Positions 34,611 to 42,348 of a stretch of DNA of 64,000 bases are shown one piece after another; within the stretch, counting starts at the first letter, position 1; the number at the start of each line of letters is the position of its first letter. Both the position numbers and the translations under genes were made by a program. The DNA comes from an uncultured Alphaproteobacteria bacterium (GTDB taxonomy: Bacteria; Pseudomonadota; Alphaproteobacteria; Micropepsales; Micropepsaceae). A model generated the notes under the pieces. It ran no database searches. It was not told where the DNA came from and saw only the letters and a program-made list of their open reading frames with translations. The stretch is from assembly GCA_937865685.1 (NCBI GenBank), contig CALMGU010000093.1, forward strand, positions 1 to 64,000, read 5' to 3'.

Positions 34611-37379
34611 TTAGAAGTTCAGAGTCAGGCGGCCGTAATAGTAGCCGCCATTCGGATCGAACGACGCGCCGACCGGCGGGTTCTGCACCTGGCCGCCGCT
34701 GGCGGAATTGGTGCCGCCATTGGCGCTGAGCGGCGAGCTGGTGAAGCCCACGACATCGCGGCGGATGTTGAAGATGTTGTTGCCGCCGAACGTGACCTGG
34801 AAGCCTTCGGTGATGTTATACCGCGCTTCCAGATCGGTCAGGCCGACAGCGGCCTGGTTGGACGGATACAGCGGGGGGCCGCTGTTCGGAGTGGTGAAGC
34901 CCTTCTGCGGACCATAGAAGGTTTCGCGGAGCGTCACCCCGAACTCATCCAGCGACCAGTTGGCCGTCAGACCAACCTTCTCCTGGGGCGCGCTGTGCAC
35001 GAAATTGTACAGCGTATAGGCCTGGAAGAAGGTCGCATTCGGGTTGGAGGCGGTGAGCACGCCCGGCGTCGGCGAAACCGACGACAGGGAGGTGGAGTTG
35101 TAGTTGCCCGCCAAGGTCCAGTCGACAAGGCCGTACGCGCCGAAGTCGGTGGGATAGTTGACGGTCAGGTCGACGCCCTGGGTCAGCGTGTCCAGACCGT
35201 TCAAGAAGGCGGTGACGCCCACCTGGTTCGCGGTCGGATCCAGAATGTTGCCGTGCGCGATGATCGCCTGGTTGACCAGCGGCACGTTGATCGAGCCGCC
35301 CAGGTAATTCACCGTGCCCGAACGGACGATGCGATCGCCCAGCGACACGCTGTAGGCATCGACCGTGACGCTGAGATCGGCCAGCGGATGGGCGACAAGA
35401 CCCACGCTGTACTGGGTGGAGATTTCCGGCTTCAGGTCGGGCAGGCCCAGCACCTTGGCCGCCGCCGAGTTGGCAGGCAGCTGCACGGTGGCCGCGGTCG
35501 GCGAGACCTGGGTGGCGGAATAGAATTCCTCGCCCAGGTTGGGAGCGCGGAAGCCGGTCGAAATCGTGCCGCGAATACCGATCATCGGGCTGAAATCGTA
35601 ACGGGCCGTGATCTTGCCGATCTGGGCGTCGCCGAAGTCCGAGTAATGTTCGGCGCGGCCGGCGATGTCGATCTGCAATTCCTCGACCGGCGCCACCGCC
35701 AGGTCCAGATACACGCCGTAATTCTTGCGGCTGTGCTTGCCCGCGTCCTGCGGCTGGAAGCCCGGATAGGACTGGCCGCCTTCCTTGTAGCGCGACGCGG
35801 TGTCGCCCGCATCGATGCTGTAGAAATTCTCGCGGCCTTCGAAACCGAACGCGACATTGAGCGGACCGGCCAGGCCGACATTGAAGGAATGGCTGGCGTC
35901 GACGGTCGCCGTCAATTCGCTGGCGGTAAAGGTACCGTCATAGAAATTGGTCGGCGAGGTGTGGGTGTCGATGAACAGCGAACGGTTGGCAGAATTCCAG
36001 GTGTAGATATTCGCCCGGTCCTTGCCGTAGCCCGCGCCGACGTCGATGTCCCAGCCCATCAGGTTGAACTTGGTGCCGATATTGTACTGGTAATCGTCTT
36101 CCTGCAGCACTTCCTGAGGCGAGAAGCCGTTCGGATACATCACGAGTTCGCCGGGCGTATAGAAAGTGCCCGCCTGGCCGGACGAGATGATCTGGCCATT
36201 GGCGTTGAGGCCGGTGCCGTTGACGCCCAAGGGGGAGATGCCGCCGCCGATGCCCACGGCGCAAGCCGGGGTGATGCCGTTGGCCGAGAGCGCCGTGTTG
36301 TAACCCTGGCGGTTGGTGGCCGAGCAGGGCTGGCTGGAGCCCGGCGTCGCGATCACTTGCGACGGCATGCGGACATTTTCCCAGGCCTTGGCGAAACGAT
36401 GCGCCCAGCTGCCGAAGGCATAGACCTGGACGTTGTCGCTGAAGTCGTAGCCCGCGTTCACATAAGACGTGAACAGCTGATATTCGGGGTCGCTGTTGAT
36501 CTTGTTGGCGCGGCCATATTCCGACATGCCGCGGCGATTGGCCAAGGGAACGCAAATGCCGGCCGTGCAAGGCACGACGCCATTGGCGTTGGGGACGAAG
36601 GTATTGTTGCCCGCCGTGGCGCCCACGCCGATCAGGCCTTCCGGCGCTTCGGTGCCGGTGGGGCTGAACAGGCGGGTGTCGTTGCCGCCATTATGGGTGA
36701 AGCCGTGATACTTCTTGTCGGCGGTGATGTTGACGAAGCCCTTGTCGAACAAAGGCAGCGCCAGATTGGCCGAAACTTCGAAGGTTTCACCGCGGCGGTT
36801 GTAGTTCTGGCCGCCGGAAACCTGGAACTGGCCGCCCGAGGATTTCTTCTTGAGGATGAAGTTCACGACGCCGGCGATGGCGTCGGTGCCGTATTGCGCG
36901 GCCGCGCCGTCGAGCAGCACTTCGACATGGTCGATCGCCGCGGTGGGGATCAGCGAGATGTCCGCCGCCGCGCCGCCGCCCGACGAGCCGCCGCCGACGT
37001 TCAAGTTGGACGTGCCGTGACGGCGCTTGCCGTTCACCAGCACCAACGTGTCGTTGGGCGAAAGACCGCGCAGCGCCGCCGCGAGGGTCAGGTTCGCGGT
37101 GTCGCCGCCAAAGGAGTCGGCGGTGAAGGACGGAACGGTCTGGCCCAGCGCGGCGCGCAAGTCGCCCGAACCGGCGCCATGGGTCAGCGAGTCGGAGCCC
37201 AACACGGTGATGGGCGCGGCGCTGTCGGCGGCGGTCATGCCCTGCACGCGGGTGCCGGTCACGATCACAGTTTCATTTTCGGCGGTGGCGTTCTGCGCCA
37301 GTGCGGGCGCGGCGGCCCAGGCAAACGCGGCCATGGACGAGCCAAGCAGCAGCGAATGCTTGAAGTTCATTCTTTGCAT
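34611..37379 (-). CDS. TonB-dependent outer-membrane receptor 4 (paralogue of receptor 3)
   Basis: A 922-residue receptor. Signal peptide MNFKHSLLLGSSMAAFAWAA..ALAQ. Plug motifs ETVIVTGTRVQGMTAADSAA, LRGLSPNDTLVLVNGKRRH, VEVLLDGAAAQYGTDAIAG and VVNFILKKKSSGG are almost identical to receptor 3, and the C-terminus YYYGRLTLNF matches as well. Differences concentrate in barrel loops, and the plug here has a Gly/Ser-rich insert (LNVGGGSSGGGAAADIS). AGGGGA precedes the ATG by 6 bases, as in receptor 3. The pair arose by duplication. Transcription appears monocistronic: a long upstream region and a strong terminator flank it. Confidence 0.95.
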   Translation of the reverse strand: MQRMNFKHSLLLGSSMAAFAWAAAPALAQNATAENETVIVTGTRVQGMTAADSAAPITVLGSDSLTHGAGSGDLRAALGQTVPSFTADSFGGDTANLTLAAALRGLSPNDTLVLVNGKRRHGTSNLNVGGGSSGGGAAADISLIPTAAIDHVEVLLDGAAAQYGTDAIAGVVNFILKKKSSGGQFQVSGGQNYNRRGETFEVSANLALPLFDKGFVNITADKKYHGFTHNGGNDTRLFSPTGTEAPEGLIGVGATAGNNTFVPNANGVVPCTAGICVPLANRRGMSEYGRANKINSDPEYQLFTSYVNAGYDFSDNVQVYAFGSWAHRFAKAWENVRMPSQVIATPGSSQPCSATNRQGYNTALSANGITPACAVGIGGGISPLGVNGTGLNANGQIISSGQAGTFYTPGELVMYPNGFSPQEVLQEDDYQYNIGTKFNLMGWDIDVGAGYGKDRANIYTWNSANRSLFIDTHTSPTNFYDGTFTASELTATVDASHSFNVGLAGPLNVAFGFEGRENFYSIDAGDTASRYKEGGQSYPGFQPQDAGKHSRKNYGVYLDLAVAPVEELQIDIAGRAEHYSDFGDAQIGKITARYDFSPMIGIRGTISTGFRAPNLGEEFYSATQVSPTAATVQLPANSAAAKVLGLPDLKPEISTQYSVGLVAHPLADLSVTVDAYSVSLGDRIVRSGTVNYLGGSINVPLVNQAIIAHGNILDPTANQVGVTAFLNGLDTLTQGVDLTVNYPTDFGAYGLVDWTLAGNYNSTSLSSVSPTPGVLTASNPNATFFQAYTLYNFVHSAPQEKVGLTANWSLDEFGVTLRETFYGPQKGFTTPNSGPPLYPSNQAAVGLTDLEARYNITEGFQVTFGGNNIFNIRRDVVGFTSSPLSANGGTNSASGGQVQNPPVGASFDPNGGYYYGRLTLNF

Positions 37380-37846
37380 ATGAAGTCCCCTAGATTGCAG
37401 ATTTTTAATGCTCCGATACGTTCGTGCGCATCGGCAATTCTTTTGGATTTGAGAGACGTCTGAAGTGGTGTGGCGGCCCCCATGCCCGCAAAGAGAAGCG
37501 GGCGGAATTACCCTGCATCTCGGCGAAATCTCCGCACATGGCGGAAATCACTAAACTTTGCGACAGGCTATGAGGCCGTAGAGGTGGGTGAAATTATATT
37601 CAGGACGTGAGTATATAATACTAAATGATTAGTCCTATGCTGAAACCGGTAGGCCACGATTCCGGAAAAGCCCGAAAAGCTTGGAAAAATCCGGATCGCT
37701 CTTTCCCGGCCCGGAACTTTGAGGATTGGATTTATCGTCAATACGCATCTTTTTGGCAGAAACTGGCATGCTTGCCACAGTCGGCGCAGCATTCTGGCGC
37801 CCCAGCCGGCCGACCGAAGCCGAAATGAAGCCCGACTCAGCCGCAT
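37380..37846. other. Intergenic region upstream of receptor 4, 467 bp
   Basis: No supportable gene. It must hold the receptor 4 promoter. An AT-rich island at about 37590-37640 contains AGTATATAATACT (arms AGTAT/ATACT around ATA), which includes a perfect TATAAT. Short open frames here lack family features and ribosome sites. Confidence 0.5.
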
Positions 37847-38479
37847 TCAGATGAGATGGCTGAGCCCGCTGGCCAGTCCGAACACGACCAGGCTGAACAC
37901 CAGCACGCCGGCAATCCCCAGGGCCGCGCCCAGAAGAATGGCCGCGCCATCATGCTCGATCAGTCCCAGTCCGATCACCATCAGGGCCAATGCGGGCACC
38001 ATGTGACCGAACGGTATCGGCAGCGCCGACAGGATCGAAAGCACCACGCAAATCAGCCCGATCACCCGTTCCGCGGCGGGCGTGCTCACCGCGGGCAGGC
38101 GCGGTTTCAGCAAGGGCTCGATCCGCGCAAGCATGCCCGCCAGCCTGGGCGTGATGGATTTGAGCACGCTGGCGCCGATGCTGCGCCGGGCAATCGATTT
38201 GGGCAGCACCAGCCTGGGCCAGCCCAGCATCAGATGCACCGCCAGGATGATCACTGGAATGCCGAAAATGACATTGCCGAAGGGAATGGGCGCGGGAAAA
38301 ATATTCGGCACCGCAAAGATCGCCATCAGCACACCCAGCCCGCGATCGCCCAGGCTGGCGACCACGTCTTCAAGACTGACTCGCTCGCCGCCCAGCTGGT
38401 CCGCGAACTGACGCAACAATTGCGAGGTTTTTTCGGGGGGCGCGCCGGATGGAAAGACGGGCTCGGAAGGGTCTGTCAT
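37847..38479 (-). CDS. ExoD-family membrane protein
   Basis: About 210 residues, matching the ExoD family (exopolysaccharide synthesis, ExoD): a cytoplasmic N-terminus (TSQLLRQFADQLGGERVSLE), GDRGLGVLMAIFAVPNIFPAPIPF, then hydrophobic helices (VIFGIPVIILAVHLMLG, VIGLICVVLSILSALPIPFG, MVPALALMVIGLGLIEHDG, LGAALGIAGVLVFSLVVFGL). ExoD affects polysaccharide production and alkaline growth in rhizobia; its biochemical role is unclear. I start it at the ATG at 38479, 8 bases after the upstream small gene, with which it is probably co-transcribed. Confidence 0.87.
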   Translation of the reverse strand: MTDPSEPVFPSGAPPEKTSQLLRQFADQLGGERVSLEDVVASLGDRGLGVLMAIFAVPNIFPAPIPFGNVIFGIPVIILAVHLMLGWPRLVLPKSIARRSIGASVLKSITPRLAGMLARIEPLLKPRLPAVSTPAAERVIGLICVVLSILSALPIPFGHMVPALALMVIGLGLIEHDGAAILLGAALGIAGVLVFSLVVFGLASGLSHLI

Positions 38480-38487
38480 CGGCGCGG

Positions 38488-38724
38488 TCAGACCGGCAGA
38501 CCCAGATACCGCCACAGCTTTTCGATCTGAATCATGTCCAGTTCGATCGCCGTTTCCAGTTCTTCGATCCGGCCCGGCGCGCGGCCCTGGGCATGCCGCG
38601 CATGACCGCTTTTCAAGGCTTCTTCCAAGGTTCCGGTGACCGGCCCGCCCTCTTCTGGCGCATGCCGCCAGCCCGGCGAGGTCACTTTTTTGGTCAGTTC
38701 GTCATGCGTATATCGGCTGGCCAT
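38488..38724 (-). CDS. Small hypothetical protein upstream of exoD-like gene
   Basis: 78 residues, polar, with no signal or membrane segment (MASRYTHDELTKKVTSPGWR, then a helical IEELETAIELDMIQIEKLWRYL). A GAGGAG site 5 bases before the ATG strongly supports translation. It lies 8 bases ahead of the ExoD-family gene. Family not recognised. Confidence 0.7.
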   Translation of the reverse strand: MASRYTHDELTKKVTSPGWRHAPEEGGPVTGTLEEALKSGHARHAQGRAPGRIEELETAIELDMIQIEKLWRYLGLPV

Positions 38725-38968
38725 GGACGCTCCTCGCGGGGTCTAACGCCCCAAGACATGCAGAAGACATATATAAGCCGCCGCCTCACAATTGGAATGA
38801 AGCAAAGCCGCGGGATATCGCGGAAAATTTATTCCCCCGGACGGATGCAAGCCCTTGTTTTTCCTAACTTCGTGCTGATCCGCCGCTTTTTCGGTGAACC
38901 AAAGGGCCGGGATTCGCATTGAAAGGAGACAGAGTAAGCAAGCGTGGGGGGACCGGAGTTGAGTTGCC

Positions 38969-39148
38969 ATGTCCCTGACCTATCGCGAGCAGATTTTCAT
39001 CGCCCCCCTAGCCCGCCGCCGGAGAAATGCCTTTGAAGACGACGCGCATGGCATCGGCCGGTCGCCGCGCTTTGTGCCCGGATGGTGGCTGGCAGGCGTT
39101 GCGGTGTTTTATGCCGCCGTCGCGGCGCTCTGCATTTTTGTCTTATAG
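38969..39148 (+). CDS. 59-residue single-pass membrane protein
   Basis: Starts MSLTYREQIFIAPLARRRRN, continues with an acidic/basic cytoplasmic stretch (AFEDDAHGIGRSPRF) and ends with one hydrophobic helix WWLAGVAVFYAAVAALCIFVL directly before the stop, giving an N-in, C-tail-anchored layout. GAG five bases before the ATG is a modest ribosome site. It is convergent with the coiled-coil gene 18 bases away and near the TetR-Sel1 pair. No family recognised; the clean topology favours a real gene. Confidence 0.55.
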   Translation: MSLTYREQIFIAPLARRRRNAFEDDAHGIGRSPRFVPGWWLAGVAVFYAAVAALCIFVL

Positions 39149-39165
39149 CGATCGGCAGGCTGCGA

Positions 39166-40416
39166 TCAGTTTTCGCCCGGCGTCAGCAGGCTGTTGGCCA
39201 GCCGCGCGTGAAGCTCGGCCTGGGCGCGTTCGCGTTCCTGGGAGCGGGCGATCCATTTTTCCACCGTGCCCAGGCGTTCGGCGAGCAGTTGCGCGCCGGC
39301 CGCTTCGCCGTCGATCTTGCGGCCCAGATTGCCGAGATCGCCATACAGCACCGCCAGGCGGTCGGCACCGTCATCGAGCTTGCGGCTGAGATTGCCGATA
39401 TCGCCATGCAGTATCGCCAGCCGGTCGGTGCCGCCGTCCAGCTTGCGGGTGACCGTGCCCAGCGTATCGGCGAGCGCTTCGATCCGTTCCACCGAACGGG
39501 CGTTGCGATCCTTCAATTCCGCGATCGCTTTTTCGGCCTGTTCCATCTGGGTGCGATGCTCGCGCAGCGCCAGCGCCGCTTCGCTCAGGACATCGCCTTT
39601 TAAACGGTTCATGTCGCGCGTCAGGCCTTCGTGGCGCGCATCCGCCGCCTCGAGACGGGTTTCCAGCTGTCGGGTGGCCGCGGCGGCGCTTTCACTGGCC
39701 GCGTTCAGATCGTCCTTCAAGGCGGCGCTACGGCGCGCCAATTCGTCATGCATTCCCACCGTGCGCCGCGACAGATCCTCGTGGCGCATATCGCCCGCTT
39801 CGACCCGTTCCTCCAGCTTGCGCAGGGCGACAGCCGCCTGGCTGAGATTGGAGACTTCGCCGCGCAGCATGCGCATATTGTAAGCGAGATCCTCGTTATG
39901 GCCGTCGGCGATCTGCATGCGCTCTTCCAGATGGCGCAGGCCCGCGCGGGTTTCCTCGAAACCGCGCGCACTCACAACTTCGCTGTTGACCACGCGCAGT
40001 TCCAACGCGTCCAGACGCTCGCGGTCGGCGCCGAGCTGATGTTGCAGGGACTGCGCCAAGGCGGCGATCTTCTCGTCCCGCTCGCTGGCGCCGCGCTCCG
40101 CTTCCATGGCAAGGCCGGAAATCACGTTGCAGATTTCGCGAATGGTTTCGCGCAGATGGGCGATTTCAGCACCCTCTTCCAGGCGTGCGATGCGCTGGTC
40201 CAGATCGCTGAAGATGACGGCTTGGCGTTGGGTGCCCGGATCGAATGGCGATCTGGGCGGGGCGGGCGGCGGCTCGTCCGCCGCGGCGAAAGCGGTTTCG
40301 ATCTTCTCGTGCAGCGCGCGCAGGCTTTCGGCGGATGCTTCGTCGGCCACCAGCAGGGCGTTATCCGTCCCATCGACCAGCGGCGGACTCACATCTGACA
40401 CAGCAGCCCGGCTCAT
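39166..40416 (-). CDS. Coiled-coil protein beside the TetR-Sel1 pair, hypothetical
   Basis: About 416 residues. After a Pro-rich N-terminus (ADEPPPAPPRSPFDPG) nearly everything is a predicted coiled coil, with related segments LEERMQIADGHNEDL, LEERVEAGDMRHEDL and LETRLEAADARHEGL, and near the C-terminus a 21-residue tandem repeat (RKLDGGTDRLAILHGDIGNL, RKLDDGADRLAVLYGDLGNL). No signal peptide or membrane helix, so cytoplasmic. I start at ATG 40416 after GGGG. It is divergent from the first TetR-Sel1 gene. The style recalls the coiled-coil half of PodJ-type polarity proteins; this is inference. Confidence 0.8.
   Translation of the reverse strand: MSRAAVSDVSPPLVDGTDNALLVADEASAESLRALHEKIETAFAAADEPPPAPPRSPFDPGTQRQAVIFSDLDQRIARLEEGAEIAHLRETIREICNVISGLAMEAERGASERDEKIAALAQSLQHQLGADRERLDALELRVVNSEVVSARGFEETRAGLRHLEERMQIADGHNEDLAYNMRMLRGEVSNLSQAAVALRKLEERVEAGDMRHEDLSRRTVGMHDELARRSAALKDDLNAASESAAAATRQLETRLEAADARHEGLTRDMNRLKGDVLSEAALALREHRTQMEQAEKAIAELKDRNARSVERIEALADTLGTVTRKLDGGTDRLAILHGDIGNLSRKLDDGADRLAVLYGDLGNLGRKIDGEAAGAQLLAERLGTVEKWIARSQERERAQAELHARLANSLLTPGEN
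39317..39442 (-). repeat. 63-bp tandem repeat (two units) in the coiled-coil gene
   Basis: Two in-frame 63-bp units (39317-39379 and 39380-39442) encode a 21-residue repeat of the pattern RKLD-G-DRLA-L-GD-GNL; a degenerate unit continues on the C-terminal side. The units differ at scattered bases, so it is an old duplication. Confidence 0.8.
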
Positions 40417-40510
40417 GCTTTTGCCCCGTAAACTAATGGCCGGATTGTCAGCCAATAGAGTTAACTCCGCCTTACCAAGGAAAGTACAGCTGCAAGCAGT
40501 TGATTCTATA

Positions 40511-40592
40511 AGAAAAAACCAAAAACTTCCAGCCCTTGGCCGGCGAGAGCGGTCCGCGCCCTTCTTGGCCGCCCGCAAAGGGCGCGGCCAAG
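40511..40592 (-). promoter_or_regulatory. Possible attenuator leader of the coiled-coil gene
   Basis: On the minus strand there is first a perfect 10-bp stem CCGCGCCCTT/AAGGGCGCGG (40554-40563 with 40578-40587). This competes with an 8-bp stem CTTGGCCG/CGGCCAAG (40564-40571 with 40585-40592). Next comes a hairpin CCGGCC-AAG-GGCTGG (40529-40543) followed by TTTTTGGTTTTTT. This terminator-like element lies about 100 bases before the coiled-coil gene ATG, in the same direction. It could be an attenuator, or a terminator protecting the divergent promoters. Confidence 0.5.
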
Positions 40593-40680
40593 ACCGGCAA
40601 AGCGCGAACTATTTTAACCAAAAGCGTCGGAAAATGGGGCCGGACCGACAGATGGGTCACCGGAAGTGGATATTCGTGAC

Positions 40681-41703
40681 ATGAGCGGCCCGGCCGGCCC
40701 TGACAAGGCCGCGATACGTTTGATGACCGCCGCACGGATCCTGCTGGGGCGCGGCGACACCCGATTCTCCATCGCCCGGCTTTGCCGGGAAGCCCGCGTG
40801 ACCGAGGGCGATTTCGATCGCCACTTTGAAAACCGCGCGGCCTTGTTCCAGGCATTGGTGAAGCCCTCCGCGGCCGAAGCCGCGTTGGAAAAGCGCATCG
40901 GCCTGTTCGAGCAAAGTCTTGCCGATTTGAGCGACAATGTCCGCAAGGCGGAACATGCGCAGGCCGAGGCCATCGCGCGCCTGGAAGAAAAGATGAGAGG
41001 TACCGGACGGCTAGGCTATTTCGGGCCGCTGTATCGCGCGGCGCGGCGCTGGCGTTTGCCGCTGCCGTCGCGCCGCATGGCGATGGTCGGGGTCGCGGCC
41101 TTGCTGGTCGCCATGACGGCGGGAATTCCGTTGCTGCAAGCCGCCCGCGGCAACAGCGCCCCGCGCGATGACGCAGCCGATTCCATTGCGATGCTTCAGG
41201 CCCGCGCCGAGGACGGCGACGCAAAGGCGCAATCGGCGCTGGCATTCACTTATCTTGGCAGTCCCGGCGTCGCGCGCGATGTGTCGGCGGCCGCGCGTTG
41301 GGCGCGGGCGGCGGCGGATCAAGGCGACGCCAACGCGCAATATCTGATCGGCAGCCTCAGCCTGGCCGGAACGGGTGTGCCGCGCGATCCCGGACAGGCG
41401 GTGTCCTGGTTCACGCGCAGCGCGGCGGCGGGCAACGTCAAGGCGATGCACAATCTTGCCATCGCTTATGTGCAGGGCAACGGCGCCCCGAAAAATCCCG
41501 CGGCGGCAGCCAGATGGTTCGCGCGGGCCGCCTCGCAGGGCTATGTCGATTCCGCTTTCGACCTCGCCGTTCTTTACGAGCAAGGCTTGGGCGTCGCGCA
41601 GAGCCCGCGCGAGGCCTTGCGCTGGTACCGCATCGCCGCCGCTTCGGGCGACCGCACGGCCGCGGCGCGGGCCCATTTCCTGGAGACCGACGGACAGCCC
41701 TGA
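40681..41703 (+). CDS. Membrane-anchored TetR-type HTH protein with Sel1 repeats (A)
   Basis: About 340 residues. Residues about 12-60 are a TetR-type DNA-binding domain (MTAARILLGRGDTRFSIARL, then VTEGDFDRHFENRAALFQAL). A short coiled coil follows (FEQSLADLSDNVRKAEHAQA), then one transmembrane helix (MVGVAALLVAMTAGIPLLQA, about 133-154), then four Sel1/TPR-like repeats to the C-terminus, including GNVKAMHNLAIAYVQGNGA and GYVDSAFDLAVLYEQGLGV. The normal TetR ligand domain is absent. N-in topology puts the HTH in the cytoplasm and the repeats in the periplasm. The repeat wording is that of PodJ-type proteins. It is paralogous to the gene at 42349. The start could also be the GTG at 40666. Confidence 0.85.
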   Translation: MSGPAGPDKAAIRLMTAARILLGRGDTRFSIARLCREARVTEGDFDRHFENRAALFQALVKPSAAEAALEKRIGLFEQSLADLSDNVRKAEHAQAEAIARLEEKMRGTGRLGYFGPLYRAARRWRLPLPSRRMAMVGVAALLVAMTAGIPLLQAARGNSAPRDDAADSIAMLQARAEDGDAKAQSALAFTYLGSPGVARDVSAAARWARAAADQGDANAQYLIGSLSLAGTGVPRDPGQAVSWFTRSAAAGNVKAMHNLAIAYVQGNGAPKNPAAAARWFARAASQGYVDSAFDLAVLYEQGLGVAQSPREALRWYRIAAASGDRTAAARAHFLETDGQP

Positions 41704-41809
41704 CAGGCCGCTCAATCCGGGACAGACCCGCCGGATACCGGGAATCCGGGGAATAATTCCTGGCACAGGGCTTGCGCCTGGCTTGTCGAGATCGCGGCAG
41801 GCAGCAGAC

Positions 41810-42211
41810 GTGAAGGCTTTTTCGTTTCATATTGATCCATCGGCACGTTTCGAGGGGCCGCGCAGGCGCATCCGCAAGAGCCGGCTGGATCTGGCGCTTC
41901 AATTCCGGTTGCCACCATCCAAGGCCAAGGCGCCGCCGCCGAAGCCCAAAACCCACCCCCGCAAGCCGCCGCTCAAATTCCTGAACAGCACCAGGGAAAT
42001 TCTGACGGCCCGCCAGATCCGCTACGGGGCGTTCGTCATTTCGACCATGCAACGAAACGACGGAAGCTGGACCGCAAGCTTCGGCCGTGCCGACAATGGA
42101 CCGCTCATCGTCGATGGAAAAAAGCAGGCCGTGATGACGACCGGATCTTATCGCGCGGAATTGCTTGCCCTTGCCGAGGCTCAGATCCGCATCGACATGC
42201 GGGGTTCGTAA
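41810..42211 (+). CDS. Hypothetical protein with a C-terminal small alpha/beta domain
   Basis: About 133 residues from a GTG start preceded by GCAGG. The N-terminal half is very basic and Pro/Lys-rich (RIRKSRLDLALQFRLPPSKA, KPKTHPRKPPLKF). The C-terminal 65 residues form a compact domain (REILTARQIRYGAFVISTMQ, GSWTASFGRADNGPLIVDG, TTGSYRAELLALAEAQIRID) resembling small proteobacterial domains of unknown function. It sits between the two TetR-Sel1 genes in the same direction, so it may belong to their module. A nucleic-acid or membrane contact through the basic part is only a guess. Confidence 0.6.
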   Translation: MKAFSFHIDPSARFEGPRRRIRKSRLDLALQFRLPPSKAKAPPPKPKTHPRKPPLKFLNSTREILTARQIRYGAFVISTMQRNDGSWTASFGRADNGPLIVDGKKQAVMTTGSYRAELLALAEAQIRIDMRGS

Positions 42212-42348
42212 CCAAACCGCCATCGCCGCCCGCCCTGTGAAAAAACTTCGCCGGAACAGGCACATGAGCGTACGCAACGGTACGGGAAAAAATTGCGCAT
42301 CCTAGGCAGTCGTTAAGATTTACAAGATATAAATCCCCTGCCGAAGGG

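Noticed and set aside
37568-37846. 92-codon minus-strand open frame between ExoD and receptor 4
   Set aside because: No ribosome site and no recognisable features; its start coincides with the end of the ExoD-family gene only by chance.
40554-40592. Hairpins read as a CRISPR-like or IS-end inverted repeat
   Set aside because: Single occurrence, no spacer array, no transposase and no target duplication.
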